A stretch of DNA of 64,000 nucleotides from Pirellulaceae bacterium (GTDB lineage Bacteria > Planctomycetota > Planctomycetia > Pirellulales > Pirellulaceae): NCBI GenBank assembly GCA_023382975.1, contig JAHDXO010000035.1:53702-117701 (forward strand). Direction: 5' to 3'. Positions 46,801 through 53,875 of the stretch are shown here, piece by piece. The position numbers and the translations under genes are program-made. The notes beneath the pieces are model-generated. The model searched no databases, was not told the DNA's origin, and was given only the letters and a program-made list of their open reading frames with translations. Positions within the stretch are counted from its first letter, which is position 1, and each line of letters opens with the position of its first letter.

Positions 46801-46838
46801 ACGCTCCGCCGTGATTGTCTGTCGTCACGGCGGAGCGT
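46801..46838. repeat. REP-like inverted repeat
   Basis: ACGCTCCGCCGTGA and TCACGGCGGAGCGT are perfect 14-bp complements with a ten-base spacer. It lies between the stop of the isomerase gene and the start of the glycosidase gene, both on the minus strand. It may be a terminator or a mobile REP-type hairpin. The stem is long and GC-rich but is not followed by a T-run on the minus strand. Confidence 0.55.
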
Positions 46839-46899
46839 TACGACGACAATTTGTGCGACAGCCGTTGCTTTGCCGATCCTGGCGCCGTTGGTCGTGCAT

Positions 46900-47838
46900 C
46901 TACACGTCGCAGAGTTTGGCCGCGTGGCGCAGCCCGGAAATCGGATCATCCCACGTCGGGATAAACTCGTGCGTCACGTAACCGTCGTAGCCGGTTTCCA
47001 GAATGGCCTTGATCACGGCCGGGTAGTTGATCTCCTGCGTATCGTCCAACTCGCCGCGTCCGGGTACGCCCGCTGTATGGAAGTGCCCGATGACGTCCTT
47101 GTGTTGGCGGATACGGCGGATCACATCGCCGTTCATGATTTGCACGTGGTACACGTCGAACAGCAGCTTCATGCGGGGCGAATCGACGCGGCGGATCAAC
47201 TCGACGCAGAAATCGACGTCGTCGCCGAAATAGCCCGGATGGCCCTTCATCGGATGCGAGTCGTCCCGCGTGTTCAGGTGTTCCAGGCACAGATTCACGC
47301 CCTTCTCCTCGGCGTAGGGAAGCACCTGTTTCCAACATTCCACGCAGTTCTTGGCCCCCTGTTCATCGCTGATTCCGTCCTCGCGCATGCCCGTGAACGT
47401 GATCACGTTCTGGCATTGGACCGCCACTGCCCGGTCGATGCCTTCTCGGAGTTTCTCGATACAGAACGCATGGTTTTCGCGGCTGAACGGACCGGTGCGG
47501 AAGCCGTGGCTGCCGACCAGCGAAATTTGGAGCCCCAGTTGGCGAACCGCCGGATAGTGACGTGCGTCAATGCCCTCGATCCCCACCAGCCCGATCGCCT
47601 TCGCATGTTTCGCCAGTTGTTCGGTCGGCATCGGGTTGAAGCACCAGCCCATCACCGACTGACGCACGCGACCCTTCTTCACCGCCGGCTCTTCCGGTGC
47701 GTCTTCTTCCGCGAGGGTTGGTGCAGCCCATCCGGCCAGGACGGTGGCGGCGGTCGCCTGAAACAGGCGGCGGCGCGTGAGACGGGGCGAGGCTGCTGCT
47801 GCTGGACGATCGCGATCGACTGCGATTTGGTTGCTCAT
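46900..47838 (-). CDS. Tat-exported sugar-phosphate isomerase/epimerase-family protein (hydroxypyruvate isomerase-like)
   Basis: A 312-residue protein with a twin-arginine signal (LTRRRLFQATAATVLAGWAA). The TIM-barrel domain of the xylose-isomerase-like/AP endonuclease 2 superfamily follows: QSVMGWCFNPMP, VQCQNVITFTG, VNLCLEHLNTRDDSHPMKGH, KLLFDVYHVQIMNGDV, GHFHTAGVPGRGELDDTQEI and GYVTHEFIPTWDD. The Glu, Asp, His and Glu metal ligands are present, as in hydroxypyruvate isomerase Hyi. Its secreted location is unusual for Hyi, so a periplasmic sugar epimerase or isomerase is more likely. Start: ATG 47838. Confidence 0.86.
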   Translation of the reverse strand: MSNQIAVDRDRPAAAASPRLTRRRLFQATAATVLAGWAAPTLAEEDAPEEPAVKKGRVRQSVMGWCFNPMPTEQLAKHAKAIGLVGIEGIDARHYPAVRQLGLQISLVGSHGFRTGPFSRENHAFCIEKLREGIDRAVAVQCQNVITFTGMREDGISDEQGAKNCVECWKQVLPYAEEKGVNLCLEHLNTRDDSHPMKGHPGYFGDDVDFCVELIRRVDSPRMKLLFDVYHVQIMNGDVIRRIRQHKDVIGHFHTAGVPGRGELDDTQEINYPAVIKAILETGYDGYVTHEFIPTWDDPISGLRHAAKLCDV

Positions 47839-48249
47839 GAGTTCGTGCGCTCCAAAAGAAGAAATCCCGCCGCGACGGAGCCGCCGCGACCGTTGGCAGT
47901 GCTCAGTGTACCCCATCCGGCACCGCGGAAATATGTCCCGCCAAACTCCCCCCGGGGCGAAATGTTCCCTGCGAAACCAGCCATAACGGAGCTTGCCGAC
48001 CAACGGGGCATTTGGTACAAAAGCGGACTTCGTCTGGTCCAACTGCTTTTGGCGGTCGTGGTGATCGCCCGGGAGGATCCAGAATACTCTAACCCGAGTC
48101 TCGCCCGAACGGAATTTTCCCCTCGCATTCCGGTGGTTCACCGCACCTGTTCAGCCCATCAAGAAGCGAAGGTGCGTCGCTCGCAGACAAACCGGTAAAG
48201 GCGCGAAATATCCCTCCGCTTAGGGGTGGATTTGGCAACTGAGCAAACC
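47839..48249. other. 411-bp divergent intergenic region upstream of rpsA
   Basis: It separates the Hyi-like gene (minus) from rpsA (plus) and should hold both promoters and a 5' leader of the S1 mRNA. No clear -35/-10 pair, attenuator or autoregulatory structure could be picked out by eye. Confidence 0.45.
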
Positions 48250-50025
48250 ATGGTAAACCGTAATCTGATCCGCAATCTGGAAATTGACCACGAAATCGAC
48301 AGCGCTTTCGAGTCGGCGGTGTCCGACATCCTGGATCCCGCCGACCTGATCGACATGATCAGCACCGAGCAGGACTACGAAGTCAACAAGATTGTTGACG
48401 GGCGAGTGATCCGCGTCGAAGAAGACTGCGTCCTGGTCGATGTGGGCTTTAAGAGCGAAGGCACGATCCCGCGGCACGAGTGGGACGAGAACGAAGAACC
48501 ACCCGCGATCGGCGACATTGTCAAGGTTCTGATCGAAGAGATGGAGGACGAGCTGGGCTTGGCCGATGACCCCTACGGCATGGTGAGTCTCAGCCGGCGC
48601 AAGGCGCAGAAACTGATCGAGTGGGACAACGTGATGAACTCGGTCAGCGAGGGCCAAGTGGTCACGGGCACGGTCACACGCAAGATCAAGGGCGGTTTGT
48701 TGGTCGACATCGGCGTGAACGTCTTTCTGCCGGCCAGCCAAGTGGACATTCGCCGTCCGCCGGACATCGGCGACTTCATCGGCCGCGTCGTCCAGTGCGA
48801 AGTCCTGAAGATCGACGAAGCTCGCCGGAACATTGTGGTCAGCCGCCGGTCGCTGATCGAGAAACAGCGCAAAGAGGATCGGGAGCGGTTGCTGGAGGAG
48901 TTGGAAGACGGTCAGGTCCGCACGGGCGTCGTCAAGAACATCGCCGAATTCGGCGCGTTCGTCGACCTGGGCGGGATCGACGGTCTGTTGCATATCACGG
49001 ACATGAGCTGGGAACGGATCAACCATCCTTCGGAGATGGTTCAGTTGGACCAGGAACTGGACGTGGTGATTCTGAACATCGACCGCGAGAAGCAGAAGAT
49101 CGCCCTGGGGCTGAAGCAAAAGCAGAAGAACCCCTGGCACACGGTTGTCGAGAAGTACCCGCAGGGCAGCACGCATCACGGTCAAGTGGTGAACGTGATG
49201 AGCTACGGCGCGTTCGTCAAACTGGAACCGGGAATCGAAGGACTGGTCCACATCAGCGAAATGTCGTGGACCAAGCGGATCAACCATCCCAACGAACTGG
49301 TCAACATCGGCGACGAGATCGACGTGGTGATCCTGGGCGTGGATCCCGAGGGCCAGCAGTTGTCGCTGGGAATGAAGCAGACTCAAGAGAACCCGTGGGA
49401 CCATGTGGTCGAGCGGTATCCGGAAGGTTCGGTCGTCGCGGGCAAGGTCCGCAACCTGACCAACTACGGCGCGTTCGTCGAACTGGAGGAAGGGATCGAC
49501 GGCCTGCTCCACGTGTCTGACATGTCGTGGACCCGCAAGATCAGCCATCCCAACGAAATGTTGGAACGGGGCCAGAAGGTCACCTGCCGCGTGCTATCGG
49601 TCGATCAGGACCGGCACCGGATCGCGCTGGGCCTGAAGCAGATGGACGAAGATCCGTGGTCGCACGATATTCCGAGCAAGTACCAGCCGGGCCAAGTAAT
49701 CAAGGGCCAAGTGACCAAGATCACCAACTTCGGCGTGTTCGTCGGCTTGGAAGATGGCTTGGAGGGCTTGCTGCACATCTCGGAACTGGCGGACCACAAA
49801 GTCGAAAACCCCGAGGAAGTGGTCAAGGTCGGCGAGGAGATCGAGGTCAAGATCCTGCGGGTCGATACGGACGAGCGGAAGATCGGCCTGTCGCGCAAAC
49901 GCGTGGAATGGGCGGAAGAGGAAGGCGCGGCGCCGGGCGAGCAGCGTGCTCGCGAACCGCGGACGGACTTGAAAGGCGGTTTGGGCTCGTCCGGTCCGCT
50001 GATCGGCCCGCGGTCGGAAGAGTAG
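48250..50025 (+). CDS. rpsA: 30S ribosomal protein S1
   Basis: A 591-residue S1 protein with six S1/OB-type RNA-binding domains. Domains 1 and 2 are divergent: VDGRVIRVEEDCVLVDVGFK, then GTVTRKIKGGLLVDIG. Domains 3-6 carry clear repeats: VKNIAEFGAFVDLGG, VNVMSYGAFVKLEPGIEG, VRNLTNYGAFVELEEGIDG and VTKITNFGVFVGLEDGLEG, each followed by a DMSW- or EMSW-type loop (absent in domain 6). S1 binds the 30S subunit and unwinds mRNA at initiation. The acidic C-terminal tail resembles other planctomycete S1 proteins. Start: ATG 48250 (MVNRNLIR); a GTG at 48226 is in frame. A strong terminator follows at 50110. Confidence 0.96.
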   Translation: MVNRNLIRNLEIDHEIDSAFESAVSDILDPADLIDMISTEQDYEVNKIVDGRVIRVEEDCVLVDVGFKSEGTIPRHEWDENEEPPAIGDIVKVLIEEMEDELGLADDPYGMVSLSRRKAQKLIEWDNVMNSVSEGQVVTGTVTRKIKGGLLVDIGVNVFLPASQVDIRRPPDIGDFIGRVVQCEVLKIDEARRNIVVSRRSLIEKQRKEDRERLLEELEDGQVRTGVVKNIAEFGAFVDLGGIDGLLHITDMSWERINHPSEMVQLDQELDVVILNIDREKQKIALGLKQKQKNPWHTVVEKYPQGSTHHGQVVNVMSYGAFVKLEPGIEGLVHISEMSWTKRINHPNELVNIGDEIDVVILGVDPEGQQLSLGMKQTQENPWDHVVERYPEGSVVAGKVRNLTNYGAFVELEEGIDGLLHVSDMSWTRKISHPNEMLERGQKVTCRVLSVDQDRHRIALGLKQMDEDPWSHDIPSKYQPGQVIKGQVTKITNFGVFVGLEDGLEGLLHISELADHKVENPEEVVKVGEEIEVKILRVDTDERKIGLSRKRVEWAEEEGAAPGEQRAREPRTDLKGGLGSSGPLIGPRSEE

Positions 50026-50109
50026 CAGCAGCGGCCAGGTGCCGCTTGCCACAGTCAGCTTGACCGGGACGTGTCCTCTGCGGGCATCGTCCCGGGATTT
50101 GAGCCACCC

Positions 50110-50136
50110 GACGGCCCGGAAAGGGCCGTCTTCTTT
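50110..50136 (+). terminator. Rho-independent terminator after rpsA
   Basis: Perfect 8-bp arms GACGGCCC and GGGCCGTC close a five-base loop GGAAA and are followed by TTCTTT. It lies 85 bases after the rpsA stop and 44 bases before the dehydrogenase start. Confidence 0.85.
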
Positions 50137-50179
50137 CATGGGCGTGGCCGAGCGCAGCGAGGCCGCGACAGGGCCTTCT

Positions 50180-51175
50180 ATGAGCCGCGCGTTCCACGTG
50201 GTGATCACGGACTTGTTGAACGACAACCTGCGTCCGGAACGCGAAGTTCTGGACGACTTGGCCGAGGTGACGGCACTTCAAGCCCGAAGTGAAGCCGAGT
50301 TGGTGGGACGCATCGAGCGTGCCGACGCCGTCATCGTCTATCACGAGGTCGCACTGACTCGCGCGACGATCGAGCGTCTGCAGCAATGCCGCGTCATCGT
50401 GCGCGGCGGAGTCGGGTTCGACAATGTCGACGGAGCGTTCGCCCGTCAGCGCGGCATCCCGTTGGCCAACACGCCGGACTACGGGTCCGAGGAAGTCGCC
50501 GATTCGGCGCTGGGAATGCTACTGTCCCTGACGCGCGGGATCCACCTCGCAAATTCCGTGTTGCGCGCGGGCCGAGCCGACTGGGCGTACGACGTCAGTG
50601 CGCCGTTGGTGCGACTTCGCGGCCGGGTGCTGGGCATTGTCGGCCTGCGACGCATCGGCACGGCGATGGCGGTTCGCGGCAAGACGCTGGGGATGGACGT
50701 GGCGTTCTACGACCCGTACAAGCCCGATGGCTACGACAAGGCGTTGGGCATTCGCCGCGTGGAAACGCTGGGGGAACTGCTGGCCCAGTCGCTGGCCATC
50801 AGTCTGCACTGCCCGCTGTCCGATGAGACCCACCACCTGATCGACGCCGCAGCCATCGCTGCCATGCCCGCCGGATCGTACTTGGTGAATACCGCTCGGG
50901 GCAGCGTCGTGGACTGCCTCGCGGTTCCGCCGGCGCTGGCCTCGGGGCATCTTGCCGGTGCCGGAATCGACGTGCTGCCGCACGAACCGCCGCCGGTCGA
51001 CGATCCGCTGTTGGCGGCTTGGCGCGATCCCGAGCACCCGGCCCACCATCGCTTGATCCTCAATCCACATCTGGCTTGGTACTGCGAGGACGGTAAACGT
51101 GACATGCGGCGCAAAGCCGCGGAAACCTGTCGCCGCGCGCTGCTGGGCGTCCCTCTGCGGAACGTGGTGAATTGA
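50180..51175 (+). CDS. D-isomer-specific 2-hydroxyacid dehydrogenase (CtBP-like)
   Basis: A 331-residue NAD-dependent dehydrogenase. The N-terminal part has VIVRGGVGFDNVD and NTPDYGSEEVADSALGMLL. The Rossmann loop is LGIVGLRRIGTAMA, in which the second Gly of GxGxxG is replaced by Arg (GLRRIG), an unusual change. Catalytic Arg is in NTARGSVVD, Glu in VLPHEPPPVD and His in ILNPHLAWYCEDG. This resembles CtBP and glyoxylate/hydroxypyruvate reductase-like proteins. The Arg could weaken dinucleotide binding or shift specificity to NADP. An amidase gene starts 9 bp after its stop. Confidence 0.88.
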   Translation: MSRAFHVVITDLLNDNLRPEREVLDDLAEVTALQARSEAELVGRIERADAVIVYHEVALTRATIERLQQCRVIVRGGVGFDNVDGAFARQRGIPLANTPDYGSEEVADSALGMLLSLTRGIHLANSVLRAGRADWAYDVSAPLVRLRGRVLGIVGLRRIGTAMAVRGKTLGMDVAFYDPYKPDGYDKALGIRRVETLGELLAQSLAISLHCPLSDETHHLIDAAAIAAMPAGSYLVNTARGSVVDCLAVPPALASGHLAGAGIDVLPHEPPPVDDPLLAAWRDPEHPAHHRLILNPHLAWYCEDGKRDMRRKAAETCRRALLGVPLRNVVN

Positions 51176-51183
51176 AGCATCCG

Positions 51184-52596
51184 ATGGCGAACAACAGAAT
51201 CCACGCGTTCGATAACGATCTGCTCGCCGATCACGATGCGGTAGCACTGGCGAATCTGGTGCGGCGGCGCGAAGTCAGTCCAGTGGAATTGGCCGAGGCG
51301 GCGATCGCCCGGGTGGAAAAGGTCAACGGCGCCCTGAATGCGGTCCAGGTGGCGGACTACGAGCGGGCGCTGGACGCGGCTGCAAGGCCGCGCGCGGGGC
51401 TGTTGGCGAGCGTGCCGAGCCTCATCAAAGACAACACCAATCTCCGCGGCCTACCGACCCGATACGGCTCGCAGGCAGTCGCGAATCGTCCGGCCGAATC
51501 GGATGGCGCATTCGCCAAGCAGTTCTTGTCCCTGGGATTCACGGTGCTTGGTAAGACCACCCTGCCCGAATTCGGTTTCAACAGCACGACCGAGTACCAG
51601 GGCAGGCCACCGACGCGCAACCCCTGGAGCATCGATCATTCCAGCGGAGGCAGTTCCGGCGGGGCCGCGGCGCTGGTGGCCGCCGGCGCGGTGCCCATCG
51701 CCCACGGCAATGACGGCGGCGGCTCGATCCGCATCCCGGCCTCCTGTTGCGGCTTGGTGGGCTTGAAGCCAACTCGCGGCCGTCTGATCGAAGGCGAAAT
51801 GGCGCGGAGCCTGCCTGTCAAGATCGTCGTCGAGGGCGTGCTCACTCGCTCGGTGCGTGACACCGCCTACTTCCTGGCCGGGGCCGAGCAATACTGGCAA
51901 AATGCCAATCTGCCGCCGGTGGGACTGGTCGAGGGACCGGGGAAGCGGCGGCTGAGGATCGGCTTGGTCATCGATTCGATCACCGGCGTCCCGACTTGTC
52001 CCGAGACACGTTCGGCGGTCGAGCAGACGGTGACGCTGCTGGAGGAACTCGGGCACCGGGTCGAAGAGATGCCTCCCCCCGTCCCCCGGTCGTTCATCGA
52101 CGATTTCTCGGACTATTGGGCATTTCTCGCTTTCCTGGTGATCCAGTTCGGGCGACGTCGTTTCGGCAAACAATTCGAGATCGAACGTCTTGATAATCTG
52201 ACCCGCAGTTTAGCGGCCCGCTTCCGCCGCCGCAGTTGGCGTCTGCCGCTGACGCTGATCCGGCTGCGATGGAACGCTCGGCATCCCGCCGCCATCGTGA
52301 TGAAGTACGACTTGGTCCTCTCGCCAGTGCTCGGCCATGTCACTCCGGAACTGGGCTTCCTCAGTCCGGAGTTGCCTTTTCCCGAGTTGTTTCGGCGGCT
52401 GGAGAGGTACGTCAGCTTCACGCCGATCAACAACGCCAGCGGCGGTCCCGCCATCTCGCTGCCGATGGGGGTGGCCGCCAACGGTCTGCCGATCGGAGTC
52501 CAGTTTTCCGCCGTGCCGGGTGACGAACGCACATTGCTGGAGATCGCCTACGAGCTGGAGCAGGCAAAACCCTGGCGGCGGATCACCGACGGCTGA
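51184..52596 (+). CDS. Amidase-signature enzyme
   Basis: A 470-residue amidase with a Ser-cis-Ser-Lys catalytic triad: Lys in VPSLIKDNTNLRG, and the glycine-rich signature SSGGSSGGAAALVAAGAVPI with GNDGGGSIRIPASCCG. It hydrolyses amides to the acid and ammonia; families range from GatA to fatty-acid amide hydrolase and substrate cannot be chosen. gatB and gatC are not adjacent, and the C-terminus (FTPINNASGGPAISLPMGV) is that of stand-alone amidases. Start: ATG 51184. It shares a short gap with the dehydrogenase gene, so they may form one operon. Confidence 0.9.
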   Translation: MANNRIHAFDNDLLADHDAVALANLVRRREVSPVELAEAAIARVEKVNGALNAVQVADYERALDAAARPRAGLLASVPSLIKDNTNLRGLPTRYGSQAVANRPAESDGAFAKQFLSLGFTVLGKTTLPEFGFNSTTEYQGRPPTRNPWSIDHSSGGSSGGAAALVAAGAVPIAHGNDGGGSIRIPASCCGLVGLKPTRGRLIEGEMARSLPVKIVVEGVLTRSVRDTAYFLAGAEQYWQNANLPPVGLVEGPGKRRLRIGLVIDSITGVPTCPETRSAVEQTVTLLEELGHRVEEMPPPVPRSFIDDFSDYWAFLAFLVIQFGRRRFGKQFEIERLDNLTRSLAARFRRRSWRLPLTLIRLRWNARHPAAIVMKYDLVLSPVLGHVTPELGFLSPELPFPELFRRLERYVSFTPINNASGGPAISLPMGVAANGLPIGVQFSAVPGDERTLLEIAYELEQAKPWRRITDG

Positions 52597-52633
52597 TGCC
52601 GCGCGGAAGGTTCCGCTATTCCCCCCTCGCCAT

Positions 52634-52894
52634 TCACAACAGCAACTGGATCGCTGCCCACGGGAAGAAGAAGAACAGGATCACGCACAGCTTGACGAAG
52701 GCGATCCCGCAGTAATGGATCACGCTCAAGTCGTGTTCGCTCAAACCAAACATGCTGCCGTGCAAGCGAACGATCACCTTGCGGGCCAGCAGGAACACGC
52801 CCGTCCAGAACACCAGCAGCAGCAATCCGAAGACCCAACAGTACAGCAGGACTTGGGCCAAGCTGTCGAATAACTCGTGTGTCGCACCGTTCAT
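52634..52894 (-). CDS. DUF6868-like small membrane protein
   Basis: An 86-residue protein with two or three hydrophobic helices: VLLYCWVFGLLLLVFWTGVF and a C-terminal KLCVILFFFFPWAAIQLLL. The centre, RLHGSMFGLSEHDLSVIHY, is the conserved part of DUF6868. No function is known for the family. Start: ATG 52894, eight bases after AGGAG; ATG 52900 is too close to that site. It is convergent with the amidase gene and lies 102 bp after the transglutaminase gene on the same strand. Confidence 0.75.
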   Translation of the reverse strand: MNGATHELFDSLAQVLLYCWVFGLLLLVFWTGVFLLARKVIVRLHGSMFGLSEHDLSVIHYCGIAFVKLCVILFFFFPWAAIQLLL

Positions 52895-52996
52895 GTCCAT
52901 TGCTCCTTACTTGAACCCTGCCTTGGACCCCACCACTATTCTGCCAGTTCCGCCCGCGTCCAGACATCCCGCCATCGGTCTTCGAGTCGGCAGGAT

Positions 52997-53875
52997 TCAT
53001 TCGTCCTGCGGTTCGACGTCGACGGACACCGCCATGGTATGGTGCCCGGCGCCGACGAAGACGCCGCGAACCGGGGCGACATCGCTGTAGTCGCGGCCCC
53101 AGGCCAGGGTGATATGATCGGTGTCGACCAGCAGATTGTTCGTGGGGTCGAAATCGATCCAGCCGAACGTGCCGGCGTAGACGGCGAACCAGGCGTGGGA
53201 AGCGTCGGCGCCGACCAGACGCGGCTTGCCGGGGGGTGGAATGGTCCGGAGATAGCCGCTGACGTACCGGGCCGCCAAGCCGAGCGAACGCAAGCAGCCG
53301 ATGGCGACGTGGGCGAAGTCCTGGCAGACGCCGTGCCGGTGCTGGAACACCTCGTGAATCGGAGTGGTCACCGAAGTAGCTTGCGGATCGTAACGGAAAT
53401 CGGCGTGGATGCGGCGGTTCAGGTCGGCGACCGCTTCCAGCACCGGGCGACCGGCGGGAAACGATTCGGCGGCGTAGGCGGCCAGTTCCGCAGATCCCTT
53501 GACGCACGGCGAGTCGAACACGTACTGGCAAGCGTCCAGCCACTCGGGCGTCCGCACCGAGGGCAATTCGTCGCGGGTGGCTTCCCAACCGGGCGATTTC
53601 GACTCCTCGATCGACTCGACCGGAGCGATCGTCACTCGGCTGCTGGCCGTGACGCTCAACCCCTGGTGCGACTGCTGGATCGAGAAGTAGCTGCTCTGGT
53701 TGCCGAAGTAGTCCTGACGCGACGTGACGTGGACCGGTTCGGGCGAGATCTCCAAGCGGAAATCCTGGCAGCGTTGCCGGGCGCTGCGCCGCGGCGTCAG
53801 ATGCACCAGGTTATGGCAGACGGCGGTTAACTCGCCGTACTGGTATTCGGTGGTGTGAGTGACTTTGTATTTCAC
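52997..53875 (-). CDS. Transglutaminase-like cysteine peptidase
   Basis: A 292-residue transglutaminase-superfamily enzyme with its triad: Cys in RHGVCQDFAHVAI, His in DASHAWFAVYA and Asp in WIDFDPTNNLLV. The N-terminal beta domain begins YKVTHTTEYQYGELTAVCHN, typical of the COG1305-type protein that accompanies the alpha-E/ATP-grasp pair. It may be a peptidase or amide-exchange enzyme acting on the product of the upstream ATP-grasp protein. It starts with GTG in a GTGA overlap with that gene, so expression is coupled. Confidence 0.92.
   Translation of the reverse strand: MKYKVTHTTEYQYGELTAVCHNLVHLTPRRSARQRCQDFRLEISPEPVHVTSRQDYFGNQSSYFSIQQSHQGLSVTASSRVTIAPVESIEESKSPGWEATRDELPSVRTPEWLDACQYVFDSPCVKGSAELAAYAAESFPAGRPVLEAVADLNRRIHADFRYDPQATSVTTPIHEVFQHRHGVCQDFAHVAIGCLRSLGLAARYVSGYLRTIPPPGKPRLVGADASHAWFAVYAGTFGWIDFDPTNNLLVDTDHITLAWGRDYSDVAPVRGVFVGAGHHTMAVSVDVEPQDE

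Noticed and set aside
48226..48249. Earlier GTG start for rpsA
   Set aside because: It adds eight residues without similarity; ATG 48250 gives a normal S1 beginning.
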